A stretch of 64,000 bases of DNA. Origin: Denitrobaculum tricleocarpae (GTDB taxonomy: Bacteria > Pseudomonadota > Alphaproteobacteria > Kiloniellales > Kiloniellaceae). Shown piece after piece: positions 25,168-34,226 of the stretch. A program made the translations under genes and the position numbers. Every line of letters starts with the position of its first letter. The stretch's first letter is position 1. Below the pieces are notes generated by a model that was given only the letters and a program-made list of their open reading frames with translations, searched no databases and was not told where the DNA came from. Location of the stretch: the NCBI RefSeq assembly GCF_007004665.1, contig NZ_ML660052.1, positions 248,001 to 312,000 of the forward strand, in the 5' to 3' direction.

Positions 25168-27177
25168 TTAGCTGCTGGGTTTTGCCATGACGCGCCGGAA
25201 CACGAAAAACCCGACGAGCAGAAGACCAAGAAACACGAAGACTGTTGTGGTCAGACCGGGTGTATCGCTGTCTGCTGGCCTGCTATCGCGGGCTTCGCGT
25301 GATCTTGCTTCTCGCAATGCAGCGGCTTTTGCTTCGTCATACCACCAGTAATTTGTCGAGGTGCCACGTTTAGGGGTGACATCGGGCCGGGAGAATTTAT
25401 CCCAGTAGAGAATACGGTCATACTGCAGATGCCAAGCGGGGACGACCAAGTGGCTCCATAATAGCACACGATCGAGAGCGCGGGTGCGTTGAATAAGTGA
25501 CTCTCTGGTTGGTGCAGTGATGACAAGTTCAATCAATTCATCGACCACTGGATCTTTGACGCCCGTGTAATTTCTGCTGCCGGCCTGGTCCGCTGCGACG
25601 CTTCCCCAAAAGTCTCGTTGTTCATTGCCGGGCGATTCAGACTGGCCCCAACCTGTCGAGATCATGTCATAGTCTCTATTGCGGAGGCGATCGACGTATT
25701 GTGAAGTATCGACGATTCGCACTCTTATATTCATTCCGAGCCGCTCGAGATTTCGTTTGAAGGGCAAGACAATCCGTTCGAATTCCGGGCTAACAAGGAG
25801 AATTTCGAACCCGAACTGTTCGTTCGTTTCTGCGTTTACGAGCTTTAAATCGCGAACGACCCAACCGGCCTGACTCAAAAGCCGAAAGGCTTTATCCAAG
25901 TTGTCGCGAGGCCAGCCCTGACCGTCGGTCTGCGGTGCAGCGAACGTCTTTGTGAAAACTTCGTCCGGAACGCGCCCGCGATAGCGCTCGAGAATTTCGA
26001 GCTCTTCATCCTGAGGCAGGCTACTGGATGCAAGTTCCGAGTTACTGAAATAGCTCTCAGTTCGATTGTACTGGCCAAAAAAAAGTGTGGGATTGCTCCA
26101 CTCGAAATCGAACGCGTAGCTGATTGCCTGTCGGACCAGCGGGTCCTGGAAAAGCTGTCGGCGCATGTTGAATACGAAGGCCTGCATCCCAGTCGGGCGC
26201 TCGTGTTTTATCTGTTCTTTTTGAAGCCAGCCCCTTCTGACGGCGGGTACCTCATAAGCCGACGCCCAGGCTTTCGCCTGGTTTTCGTTTCGATAGTCGA
26301 TTGTGCCTGACTTCAGAGCTTGCCGGATGACCGTCGTATCCAGAAAAAAGTCTGTGCGCAGGCGATCGAAATTGTTTTGACCCACATTAACGGGAAGATC
26401 CTTGCCCCAGTAGTCTTCAACCCGTTCGCGGATGATATAGCGACCTGCTTCAAACCGCGAAACTTTATAGGGTCCGCTGCCTAGCGGTGGTTCCAGTGTT
26501 GTTTCGTCAAACTCCCTGTCTTCCCAGTAATGCTTGGGAAGAATTTCCAGCTGCCCCACAATGAGCGGCAGTTCCCGGTTACCCTTTTCACTGAAGACAA
26601 ACTTGACCTTACGCTCACCAACCCGCTCGGCGCGTTCTACGCTGCCGTAGTAAAAACGGTAAAAGGGGTGGCCTTTTGTCTTAAGCGTTTCAAGCGTGAA
26701 AATAACATCTTCCACGGTGACAGGCATGCCGTCGTGCCACCGCGCTTCTTCGCGCAAGGTGAAGGCAACCCAGGACCGGTCCTCCGGCCATTCGATGCTC
26801 TCCGCCAAGAGGCCGTACTGGGTAAAGGGTTCGTCCGTGCTGCTGACCGTCAGGCTCTCTATGGAGCCCGTGCCTGCCGGTGTTCCTTTGGCAATGAACC
26901 GGTTAAAGCTGTCGAACGTGCCTCGTGCCGCAGTTCTAATCTCGCCGCCTTTCGGCGCATCTGGGTTCACGTAATCAAAGTGTTTGAAGTCCGCTGGATA
27001 CTTCGGTTCGCCGTGCATGGCAATGGCGTGGGATTTGTAGACCACCTGTGAGGCGGGTTCCGTCGCAACATTGACCGTCGGTACGGCGGGCAGTTGCTCG
27101 GTCTGAGCCGGAACGATCGCAGATGTTGCGGGTAGGGAAAAGGCGGCTAACAGCAGAGGTGCAAGGATTCGACGCAT
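25168..27177 (-). CDS. yejA: peptide-binding protein YejA with C-terminal membrane anchor
   Basis: About 669 residues. A signal peptide (MRRILAPLLLAAFSLPATSA) precedes a family 5 solute-binding protein: HGEPKYPADFKHFDYVNP, PVTVEDVIFTLE, LGSGPYKV and MQAFVFNMRRQLFQDPLVRQAISYAFDFEW match YejA-type oligopeptide receptors. Unusually, the chain ends with a linker and a hydrophobic helix (TTTVFVFLGLLLVGFFVF) followed by RR, predicted to anchor the receptor in the inner membrane. The start at 27177 is chosen for the signal peptide; the frame is open to 27243. First gene of the operon. Confidence 0.9.
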   Translation of the reverse strand: MRRILAPLLLAAFSLPATSAIVPAQTEQLPAVPTVNVATEPASQVVYKSHAIAMHGEPKYPADFKHFDYVNPDAPKGGEIRTAARGTFDSFNRFIAKGTPAGTGSIESLTVSSTDEPFTQYGLLAESIEWPEDRSWVAFTLREEARWHDGMPVTVEDVIFTLETLKTKGHPFYRFYYGSVERAERVGERKVKFVFSEKGNRELPLIVGQLEILPKHYWEDREFDETTLEPPLGSGPYKVSRFEAGRYIIRERVEDYWGKDLPVNVGQNNFDRLRTDFFLDTTVIRQALKSGTIDYRNENQAKAWASAYEVPAVRRGWLQKEQIKHERPTGMQAFVFNMRRQLFQDPLVRQAISYAFDFEWSNPTLFFGQYNRTESYFSNSELASSSLPQDEELEILERYRGRVPDEVFTKTFAAPQTDGQGWPRDNLDKAFRLLSQAGWVVRDLKLVNAETNEQFGFEILLVSPEFERIVLPFKRNLERLGMNIRVRIVDTSQYVDRLRNRDYDMISTGWGQSESPGNEQRDFWGSVAADQAGSRNYTGVKDPVVDELIELVITAPTRESLIQRTRALDRVLLWSHLVVPAWHLQYDRILYWDKFSRPDVTPKRGTSTNYWWYDEAKAAALREARSREARDSRPADSDTPGLTTTVFVFLGLLLVGFFVFRRVMAKPSS

Positions 27178-27337
27178 GGACACCAGCAAATGACAGTCGG
27201 CAACGGCTGTAAAGCAATTTAAGCTACTGAGCGCTTTACGCAAGTCGACTTCACGCTTTTGTTGTCTGGCCGATCTACCTTTTTAGGGCACGCGATCTAT
27301 TCATTGGCTGTGCCGAACAGCGATTAGTCGTTCCGAA

Positions 27338-28147
27338 TCATTCTCCGGAGAGGTGTCTGAGCGCTTCCGCGTGGCAGGCAAAGTCACCCGCGGCGATGAC
27401 TCTCCCGTCCGAATCGAGTTCCAGGGTCTTACCGTCCCAATCGGTGATGATGCCGCCTGCGCCTTCGATCACCGCAGCCAGAGCCATGTAGTCATAGGTT
27501 CCCAGACCCGCCTCGATCACCACATCGGTGAAGCCGCTGGCCAGGAGGCCATAGCTGAAGCAGTCGCCGCCGTACTGGGTCAATTTCGTGGCCTTTCGCA
27601 CACGCTCGAAGGCCGCTTCGTTGCCACCTTCGAACATTTCTGGCGAAGTGCTGGCCAGTGCCGCCTGATCGAGTCCGCGACAGGGACGGGTCCTGGCTTC
27701 TCTGGTTCCCGTCGCATCGGTGAAGTTTGTCGGGCGGCCCTTTGCGCCGACCCAGCGTTCGCCCAGCATCGGCATATCGATCACACCCAGGATCGGCTGC
27801 CCCTTGTACAGAAGTGCGATCAGTGTGCCGAAGAGGGGGTTCCCGGTGATGAAGCGTTTCGTGCCATCGATGGGATCCAGCACCCAGATATAATCCGCGT
27901 CCGGATTGGTGGTGGCCTGTTCCTCGCCGATGACGCCGTGGTCGGGCACGCGTTCGGTCAACAGACGGCGCAGTGTCGCCTCGGTCTCCTTGTCGGCGAC
28001 TGTAACCGGACTCTGGTCGGCTTTATCGTCGACGGTGACGGCTTGCCGGAAGTATCGGCGGATTACGCCGCCGGAGGCTTCGGCCAGCTCTTCCGCCAAC
28101 CGGACAAACTCCGCTGGGCATGTCTCACTGGATGTGTTCGATGTCAT
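27338..28147 (-). CDS. hisN: histidinol-phosphatase (inositol monophosphatase family)
   Basis: 269 residues. Mg-dependent phosphatase; in Alphaproteobacteria this subgroup performs the histidinol-phosphate step of histidine synthesis. Motifs: GEEQ (metal ligand Glu), WVLDPIDGTKRFI (family signature) and GTYDYMALAAVIEGAGG near the C-terminus. No other his genes are close, so a general inositol-phosphatase role cannot be excluded. Probably transcribed from its own promoter, since a terminator lies between it and the upstream cytochrome gene. Confidence 0.85.
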   Translation of the reverse strand: MTSNTSSETCPAEFVRLAEELAEASGGVIRRYFRQAVTVDDKADQSPVTVADKETEATLRRLLTERVPDHGVIGEEQATTNPDADYIWVLDPIDGTKRFITGNPLFGTLIALLYKGQPILGVIDMPMLGERWVGAKGRPTNFTDATGTREARTRPCRGLDQAALASTSPEMFEGGNEAAFERVRKATKLTQYGGDCFSYGLLASGFTDVVIEAGLGTYDYMALAAVIEGAGGIITDWDGKTLELDSDGRVIAAGDFACHAEALRHLSGE

Positions 28148-28197
28148 GGTAGAACCCGGCTTTCGGCAGGAGCAGGTCCTGCAAGACGATCAGAAGT

Positions 28198-28230
28198 TAC
28201 AAAAAGAAAAGGCGGCGCAAAACGCCGCCC
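28198..28230 (-). terminator. rho-independent terminator after the cytochrome c gene
   Basis: On the minus strand a seven-base stem GGCGGCG/CGCCGCC (28229-28223 and 28217-28211) with loop TTTTG is followed by TTTTCTTTTT. It lies 20 bases past the stop codon of the cytochrome gene at 28250. Confidence 0.9.
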
Positions 28231-28249
28231 TCTCGTCTGCTTTCGAAGC

Positions 28250-28789
28250 TCACTCCGGAAGCGGTACGGGACTGTCACTCAAACTGCGCAGATACGCGAT
28301 AATGTCCGCCCGTTCATCCGCTTTTCGCAGGCCGGCAAAACTCATTTTCGTACCTGGGGCGTATTCCTTGGGCGACTTGAGGAAGGCGTCGAGCGCTTCA
28401 TAAGTCCAGGGTTCTTCCGCCAGGTCCGTCAGGGCGCTGGAATAGTTGAAGCTGGCCTGGTGCGCGTGCGGGCCCATGACCACATTCCAGAGGTTCGGTC
28501 CGACCTTGTTGTTGCCACCATTCTCGACGGTATGGCAAGCTGAGCACTTCCTGAAGCTTTTCTCGCCGGCCGCGGCATCAGCCGAGGCCATAAGAACTGA
28601 AATCGGCACTTCCGCAGGTGCTTCCGCAACACTGGTTTCCTGGGTGCCGCCTTCGATCTCGATCATGAAGGCGTGTTCGGCCAGTGGTTCCTTCTGGAAC
28701 AGCAATTCGGCGACGAAGCCCGAGGTCATCGCAATAACACCCGCCGTCAAGACAGCGGCACCGATTTTGTTCATCTCAAGTGAGGACAT
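28250..28789 (-). CDS. cycM: membrane-anchored cytochrome c (CycM-like)
   Basis: 179 residues. A single uncleaved N-terminal membrane helix (about 9-28, IGAAVLTAGVIAMTSGFVAELLF) is followed by a linker and a class I cytochrome c domain. The domain has heme site CSACH near residue 82, KVGPNLWNVV and the axial methionine in APGTKMSFAGL. Membrane-bound cytochromes of this kind carry electrons from the bc1 complex to cytochrome oxidase on the periplasmic side. Monocistronic by its own terminator. Confidence 0.9.
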   Translation of the reverse strand: MSSLEMNKIGAAVLTAGVIAMTSGFVAELLFQKEPLAEHAFMIEIEGGTQETSVAEAPAEVPISVLMASADAAAGEKSFRKCSACHTVENGGNNKVGPNLWNVVMGPHAHQASFNYSSALTDLAEEPWTYEALDAFLKSPKEYAPGTKMSFAGLRKADERADIIAYLRSLSDSPVPLPE

Positions 28790-29143
28790 GCTTCAACTCG
28801 TTTATATCGCAGATTTCAGCGGACAAAGTTGGCGGACAATAGCCGTCGGCTCAAGCGCATTCAATAGCTCCGTTACAAATGTGCCAAATCATCGCATTCT
28901 CGAGCGATTGCTCTCATCTTTAAACCAGCTCCCGGAGGGTCGTGATCACGGGGGCTTGCAGGCATTTCACGACTGCACAGACCGGGTTTTCGCCCCGCTC
29001 GGCGTTGTCTGCATCACGCCTTTCCAGGCCTGGGACACGAGACTGCTGTAGAAATCTAAAGATCTGTATAATTTATGTTTTGCGAAAAAAAATTACTGTT
29101 TTATAATAATTTTATCGATGCACAGCGATAAAAGAGAACAAAC
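28790..29143. other. 354-base divergent intergenic region
   Basis: It separates the divergent cytochrome c and DUF2975 genes. About 29050-29130 is strikingly AT-rich (GAAAAAAAATTACTG, TTTTATAATAATTTTATCG), in contrast to the rest. I see no RNA gene. Confidence 0.5.
29079..29107 (+). promoter_or_regulatory. candidate promoter of the DUF2975 gene
   Basis: A perfect -10 TATAAT at 29102-29107 has TTTGCG 17 bases upstream. A second TATAAT lies at 29067-29072. Both sit in the AT-rich leader 37-77 bases before the start codon. The -35 match is weak. Confidence 0.4.
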
Positions 29144-29680
29144 ATGTCAAATCTGAACCGCATTCGCCGGGCCGGCCGGGTAATGTCGGGACTCTGTTCG
29201 GCGATTATCGTCGTGTTACCCTTGGGACTCGCCTTGATATGGGCCAATCTTGAGACGCTGGGGCCGGCGATGGTCGGTCAGGCCGTGCCGGATCTGCGTT
29301 TCGGAAACCATGGTGCTGGCACCTTGATACTTGGATTCGCGATTTCCATGATCCCGGTTTTGGTCTTGATCTACGGACTGATCCAGCTTCGGCGGCTCTT
29401 CGGCCTCTATGGACAGGGGCGTATCTTCTCAAGCCTGCATGCGTTGTATTTGCGTCGTTTTGCCTTGGCCTCGATCCTGTCGGTTTTTGCGCAGATTGTC
29501 TCAAGCAGCCTGATTTCCGTCGTGCTGACCTTCCACAATCCTCCCGGTGCGCGTCATTTGACGGTCTCGGTCACCTCAGACCATCTGGGCACGGTGTTCC
29601 TGGGAAGCGTGTTGCTGGTGATTGCCTGGATCATGGTCGAAGGAAGCAAGATCGCCGAAGACAACGCACAGATCGTATGA
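29144..29680 (+). CDS. DUF2975 domain membrane protein
   Basis: 178 residues with four hydrophobic segments (about 15-35, 62-82, 103-128, 148-168). The pattern of IYGLIQLRRLFGLYGQGRIFSS before the third segment is typical of DUF2975 proteins. These are inner-membrane proteins of unknown function, often paired with a small XRE regulator; no such regulator is beside it here. Confidence 0.75.
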   Translation: MSNLNRIRRAGRVMSGLCSAIIVVLPLGLALIWANLETLGPAMVGQAVPDLRFGNHGAGTLILGFAISMIPVLVLIYGLIQLRRLFGLYGQGRIFSSLHALYLRRFALASILSVFAQIVSSSLISVVLTFHNPPGARHLTVSVTSDHLGTVFLGSVLLVIAWIMVEGSKIAEDNAQIV

Positions 29681-29833
29681 CGAATACTCTGCTTGGGAAT
29701 CAGGGCTTGTGCCTCGGAGTCAAAGGGGCAGTGCAGGATTTGGCGGACAAAAAAGCTGTTTTGTTCCGGTAAAGCGCGGGTATGCTGCGCCCGCGCGCCG
29801 AAATAGCATGCTTTTTTGAGAGACCCTTCTGAT

Positions 29834-30598
29834 ATGTCGTTGCCGAGAAATCCCATTGTCGTGATCCCGTCCCGGATGGCCTCGACGCGCCTCCCGGATA
29901 AGCCGCTCGCGCAGATCCATGGCGAGGCGATGATTGTGCACTGCTGGCGGCGTGCTGAGGAGGCGGAAATTGGTCCGGTTATCGTTGCCTGCGCCGAGGC
30001 CGAGATTGCGGAGGTGGTTGAAGCCGCCGGTGGGAAAGCAGTATTGACAGATCCGGAGCATCCCTCCGGCTCGGATCGTATTTTCGACGCGCTTCAACAG
30101 GTTGATCCTGAGGAGAAACATGATGCGGTGATCAATGTTCAGGGTGATTTGCCGACCATCGAACCTGATGCGGTTCGGGCGGTATTCCAGCCCCTGGAAG
30201 ATCCGGCGGTCGATATTTCCACGCTCGCGGCGCGGATCAGCGATCCCCGGGAGCGCTCCGAATCCAGTGTCGTGAAGGTTGCCGCTCCCTTTGCACCGGG
30301 AAAACACATCGCCCGCGCGCTTTATTTCAGCCGCGCGCCGATTCCCTGGGACGGCGGTAACGAAAACCTGCCGCTCTACCATCACATCGGTCTCTACGGC
30401 TTCCGCCGCGCCGCGCTGGCGCGTTTCGTCTCGCTGCCCAGCTCGATCCTCGAGGAACGGGAGCATCTGGAGCAACTCAGAGCCTTGGAGGCGGGGATGC
30501 GCATAGACGTGGCACGCGTTGACACCGTTCCCTTCGGTGTCGATACTCCCGCCGACCTGATCCGGGCCCGGGAGCTTCTCGCGCCCGGAAAAGACTGA
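29834..30598 (+). CDS. kdsB: 3-deoxy-manno-octulosonate cytidylyltransferase
   Basis: 254 residues. Activates Kdo as CMP-Kdo for lipopolysaccharide core synthesis. It shows the nucleotidyltransferase start VVIPSRMASTRLPDKPL, then DPEHPSGSDRIFDAL and INVQGDLPTIEP, and the late segment HIGLYGFRRAALARFV. Length is normal. It starts at the ATG at 29834. The pheA gene follows after 70 bases on the same strand. Confidence 0.94.
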   Translation: MSLPRNPIVVIPSRMASTRLPDKPLAQIHGEAMIVHCWRRAEEAEIGPVIVACAEAEIAEVVEAAGGKAVLTDPEHPSGSDRIFDALQQVDPEEKHDAVINVQGDLPTIEPDAVRAVFQPLEDPAVDISTLAARISDPRERSESSVVKVAAPFAPGKHIARALYFSRAPIPWDGGNENLPLYHHIGLYGFRRAALARFVSLPSSILEEREHLEQLRALEAGMRIDVARVDTVPFGVDTPADLIRARELLAPGKD

Positions 30599-30668
30599 TA
30601 TTCAAAGGAATGCTGGCGGTCCGGCCCGGGTTGGCGCGCATTGGGCGCGGCCCCGATCCTGGCTCCCC

Positions 30669-31541
30669 ATGGAACGAGACATGACTAAGGCAAACATTCT
30701 TCGACAGGTGATCGCATTTCAAGGCGTCCACGGTGCCTATTCGGACAAAGCCTGCCGGGCGGTGTTTCCGGAACTGACGACCTTGCCGTGCGGATCCTTT
30801 GAAGACACCTTTGCGGCCGTGCGGGAGGGCAAAGCCCAACTCGCTATGATCCCGATTGAGAATTCCAGTGCCGGGCGCGTGGCCGACATTCATCACCTGT
30901 TGCCGACATCCGGCCTGCATATCATCGGCGAACACTTTCAGAAGGTCGATCACCAATTGCTCGCCCCGAAGGGCGCGACCCTGGAGAGTATCAAGCGGGT
31001 GCATAGCCATGTTCAGGCCCTTGCCCAGGTCAGGAACTTCCTGCGGGATCACGGTATTGAGCCTGTCAATCATGCGGATACCGCGGGTGCTGCCGCCGAA
31101 GTTGCCGAGATGAACGATCCTGCCCAGGGCGCTATTGCCTCGGATTTGGCCGCCGAAATCTATGGATTGGATACCATTCGCGGTGATGTCCACGATCTGG
31201 CTCACAACACGACGCGCTTCATCATCATGGCCGAAGAGCCGCTGGATCCGGATCCCAATAACGGACCGGTGGTGACCACCTTCGTCTTCCGGGTGCGTTC
31301 GGTCCCGGCTGCGCTTTACAAGGGGCTGGGCGGTTTCGCGACCAATGGCGTCAATATCACCAAGCTGGAGAGCTACATCATCGATGGTGGCTTCACGGTG
31401 GCGCAGTTCTACGCGGACATTGAGGGGCATCCGGACGAGCGATCCGTCCGGCTGGCGCTTGAAGAACTCAGCTTCTTCTCAAAAGAGGTAAAGATCCTGG
31501 GTGTCTATCCTGCCAACGGATTCCGGGACGGAAACGAGTAA
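30669..31541 (+). CDS. pheA: prephenate dehydratase
   Basis: 290 residues. Converts prephenate to phenylpyruvate in phenylalanine synthesis. The N-terminal dehydratase domain has FQGVHGAYSD, IPIENSSAGRV and the catalytic NTTRF; a C-terminal ACT domain (GLGGFATNGVNITKLES) should bind phenylalanine for feedback control. It is a monofunctional enzyme without a chorismate mutase domain, as usual in this group. Confidence 0.94.
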   Translation: MERDMTKANILRQVIAFQGVHGAYSDKACRAVFPELTTLPCGSFEDTFAAVREGKAQLAMIPIENSSAGRVADIHHLLPTSGLHIIGEHFQKVDHQLLAPKGATLESIKRVHSHVQALAQVRNFLRDHGIEPVNHADTAGAAAEVAEMNDPAQGAIASDLAAEIYGLDTIRGDVHDLAHNTTRFIIMAEEPLDPDPNNGPVVTTFVFRVRSVPAALYKGLGGFATNGVNITKLESYIIDGGFTVAQFYADIEGHPDERSVRLALEELSFFSKEVKILGVYPANGFRDGNE

Positions 31542-31570
31542 CGCTCGCGCCGCGCAGTTGCCGGCGGCGT

Positions 31571-32497
31571 TCAGGTCCCGCTGAGCCAGTCATCTACCAG
31601 GCGCCGGGCGATAGAATCCCTTCTGGGCAGCCGAAAGGTCTCGTCTTCCGGGGAATTCTGCATCTCTTCGCGGGTGTACCAGCGGGCGCTTTCCAGTTCC
31701 CGTTCATCGACCTCGATTTCGCTGGTGAGCGCGCGGGCCGAAAAACCCAGCATGATGGACGAAGGGAAGGGCCAGGGCTGGGAGGAGTGATAGGTCACCC
31801 GGTCCACCTTCAGCTTAACCTCTTCGTAGACTTCCCTGATCACCGCCTCCTCCAGGCTTTCGCCTGGTTCCACGAAGCCGGCCAGGACCGAGTGCATGCC
31901 CGGCGGCCAGAAGGGCTGGCGTCCGAGCAGGCAGCGGTCGCCGTCGTGCACCAGCATGATTACCGCGGGATCACTGCGCGGAAAGTGCGAGGCGCCGCAG
32001 TCCTCGTTGCTGCAGCGCCGGACATGGCCGCTGTTTGTGCTTTTGGTCAGATGACCGCAGCGGCCACAGAACTGGTGCGTTTTGTGCCAGTGCACCAGCC
32101 CGCGGGCATAGGCCAGGATCGAGCCTTCGTCCCGGGGCAGCAGCGGGCCGATCTCCCTCAGATCGACGAATTCACCCAGCGGGGCGAGGTCAGGATGCGC
32201 CGCCGGTTCGTCCACTGCAGAGAGATCCAGCGCGATACGGACTTCGCCGTCGCGCAAGCCCAGGAAGATCATTTCTTCCGCCAACTCTACCAAATGCGCG
32301 GCCTTCAGGCTCGGCAACCAGACCGGGCGGGGCGCTTCCCGCATTGCCGTGCGGGTTTCGATCATGTTCTTCGTCCGCCACACCGGCAACAGGCGCGTGG
32401 TCGGGTTGGCGAGTTGCGCTATTAGCCATTCAGCATCTGCGCGCAGATGTTCTGCGCGGTCCAGGCCGCTGCCGCTATAAAAATTTATCGAAGGCAT
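31571..32497 (-). CDS. nudC: NAD+ diphosphatase (Nudix hydrolase)
   Basis: 308 residues from the preferred start MPSINFYSGSGLDRAEHLR. Hydrolyses NADH/NAD+ pyrophosphate bonds and can remove NAD caps from RNA. A four-cysteine zinc ribbon (CGRCGH and CSNEDCG) precedes the Nudix box GFVEPGESLEEAVIREVYEE, and SQPWPFPSSIMLGF matches NudC. An upstream ATG at 32596 in frame would add 33 residues without family resemblance and overlap the divergent gene. It converges on pheA. Confidence 0.9.
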   Translation of the reverse strand: MPSINFYSGSGLDRAEHLRADAEWLIAQLANPTTRLLPVWRTKNMIETRTAMREAPRPVWLPSLKAAHLVELAEEMIFLGLRDGEVRIALDLSAVDEPAAHPDLAPLGEFVDLREIGPLLPRDEGSILAYARGLVHWHKTHQFCGRCGHLTKSTNSGHVRRCSNEDCGASHFPRSDPAVIMLVHDGDRCLLGRQPFWPPGMHSVLAGFVEPGESLEEAVIREVYEEVKLKVDRVTYHSSQPWPFPSSIMLGFSARALTSEIEVDERELESARWYTREEMQNSPEDETFRLPRRDSIARRLVDDWLSGT

Positions 32498-32594
32498 GGT
32501 GTGAAACTGGCACAAGTCGCCATCAAGCGCAATTGCCCGAAATGGCAGGGTTTGATCTGGCGGGAACAGCGGCACGCTTGTCAATCGCGGAAGC

Positions 32595-33335
32595 ATGCGC
32601 CAGTCTTTCCCGATGGATGACTTGAGGTGTCGGTTTCAAGACTTCACAGAAACTGTCAGGCAGCGCAGACCGGCGATCTGCTCGACCGCACTAGGGTGTC
32701 TGGGCTTGGCCGCGGTTTTTCTGCTGGTTCCCAACCCAGGTCTCGCGGCGGAGTGCGTTAGGTTTCCAGCCGACGGAGAGCGCCAGTTCGATATCTCCCG
32801 AAATGGCTCGCTTGTAGGCTCGCAAAGCTTCAGATTCTCGCGCCGGGATGGGCAACTTCTGGTCCGTAGCGCCATTGATATCGAAGTGACTCGCGGTTCG
32901 ACACTGCTTTACCGCTATCGCCACGACGCTGAAGAAAGCTGGCTGGCTGGCCGCCTGCAGGCCTTTGTCAGCGATACCGACGACAACGGGACACGTTATC
33001 TGGTGCGCGCCGAGCGTATCGAGGGCATCTTTCGGGGGCGGGTCAATGGCCAATCCTTTACAGTGTCGGGCTTCGTTGTGCCCGCAAGTTTCTGGCACCG
33101 GGATACGCCGTCATCGCAAGTCCTCTGGGACGGTGTCGATGGCGAGGTCAAGGTTGTAAGAGGCGAAGATCAGGGGCCGGAGCGCATTGAGGTGCTGGGC
33201 GAGACAGTGGAAGCCCGCCGTTACGAGCTCGGTGGACAGATCCAGCGTGTTCTCTGGTATGATAGGCGGTGTGCATTGGTCCGGATGAGTTATTTGGCCC
33301 AGGACGGGGCCAAATTTGTCGTCCAGTTGCGTTAG
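32595..33335 (+). CDS. DUF6134 family periplasmic protein
   Basis: 246 residues or fewer: a signal peptide (hydrophobic ALGCLGLAAVFLLV, cleavage near GLAA) suggests export, and the start may be the ATG seven codons in. The mature part is all-beta in appearance, with ISRNGSLVGSQSFRF, SWLAGRLQAFVSDTDDNG and FVVPASFWH, as in DUF6134 proteins of Alphaproteobacteria. Function unknown. It starts divergently from nudC. Confidence 0.75.
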   Translation: MRQSFPMDDLRCRFQDFTETVRQRRPAICSTALGCLGLAAVFLLVPNPGLAAECVRFPADGERQFDISRNGSLVGSQSFRFSRRDGQLLVRSAIDIEVTRGSTLLYRYRHDAEESWLAGRLQAFVSDTDDNGTRYLVRAERIEGIFRGRVNGQSFTVSGFVVPASFWHRDTPSSQVLWDGVDGEVKVVRGEDQGPERIEVLGETVEARRYELGGQIQRVLWYDRRCALVRMSYLAQDGAKFVVQLR

Positions 33336-33395
33336 CGGCTTGAGAGCGACCACCCGGCGTCAATCACGGACGATATGGAATAGAGGAGAGCTAAC

Positions 33396-33893
33396 TTGAT
33401 CGAGCCCGAGGTCTTTCAGCGCTACGCGAAGTATAATGCCTGGATGAATGGCAAGCTTTATGACGTTTGCAGCACTCTGGACGATGATCTGCGCAAGCGC
33501 GATCAGGGTGCTTTTTTCAAGTCGATTCACAGCACGCTCAACCACATCTTGTTTGGCGACCGGGCCTGGATGGGGCGTTTCACCGGTCGCGACTACGAGA
33601 TCAAACCCATTGGTGTCGATCTTTACGAGGATTTCGAGGTCTTGCGCGCAGCACGGACCGAGATGGATCAGGATATTCTGGATTGGACGTCCGGACTCGG
33701 GAGGCCCTGGCTGGAGAGAAGTCTGACTTGGACCAGCGGTTCGGACGGCAAAACGCGCAGTCAGGTGACATGGCAATTGGTCCTCCATATGTTCAACCAT
33801 CAGACCCATCATCGGGGTCAGCTGACGACGCTTTTCTCTCAACAGGGGCTCGATATCGGCCCGACTGACATGCCCTGGATGCCGGATACCTAA
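33396..33893 (+). CDS. DinB family protein
   Basis: 165 residues, a four-helix bundle. The three metal-binding histidines of DinB/YfiT proteins are visible: one in STLNHIL, two in HMFNHQTHHRGQ. The start is a TTG preceded by GAGGAG. DinB-like proteins include thiol S-transferases and damage-induced proteins; the activity of this one is unknown. Confidence 0.85.
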   Translation: MIEPEVFQRYAKYNAWMNGKLYDVCSTLDDDLRKRDQGAFFKSIHSTLNHILFGDRAWMGRFTGRDYEIKPIGVDLYEDFEVLRAARTEMDQDILDWTSGLGRPWLERSLTWTSGSDGKTRSQVTWQLVLHMFNHQTHHRGQLTTLFSQQGLDIGPTDMPWMPDT

Positions 33894-34025
33894 TGTAGGA
33901 CTGAGGGTCAGAGGCTTTGGTGTTGCCGCTGACACCCCCGTTAACCGGCCTGGAAACGAGTATTTGCAAAAATCCACATCTAAATCTCTTGCCTTGGAGG
34001 CCGAGAAGATTGATATAGTCCGACA

Positions 34026-34121
34026 GGGAGGTTGGCCGCGGACGGACCGCTCGCCAACCCGGTCAGGTCCGGAAGGAAGCAGCCGTAACGAGATTGGCCC
34101 GGGTCGCCGGTTCAGCCTCCC
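34026..34121 (+). ncRNA. ffs: signal recognition particle RNA, small bacterial (4.5S) type
   Basis: About 96 nucleotides. The ends pair (GGGAGG 34026-34031 with CCTCCC 34116-34121), and the apical loop region carries the invariant GGTCAGGTCCGGAAGGAAGC and AGCCGTAA elements of domain IV that bind Ffh. A -10 like TATAGT lies at 34014-34019, just upstream. Its place directly before dnaX is typical of Alphaproteobacteria. With Ffh it targets nascent membrane proteins to the translocon. Confidence 0.95.
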
Positions 34122-34226
34122 GCCTCATCAGGCAGTGCCGCAGTTTTCCGCGCAAGTAACAAGCCTGAGAGAGCATGAACGGGGAGAGCACCCGACTTTG
34201 GTGCCGCAGTTTTCGAGCGCTCAAAG

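Noticed and set aside
27353-28543. 396-codon plus-strand open frame
   Set aside because: Antisense to hisN and the cytochrome c gene, and it runs straight through a terminator hairpin.
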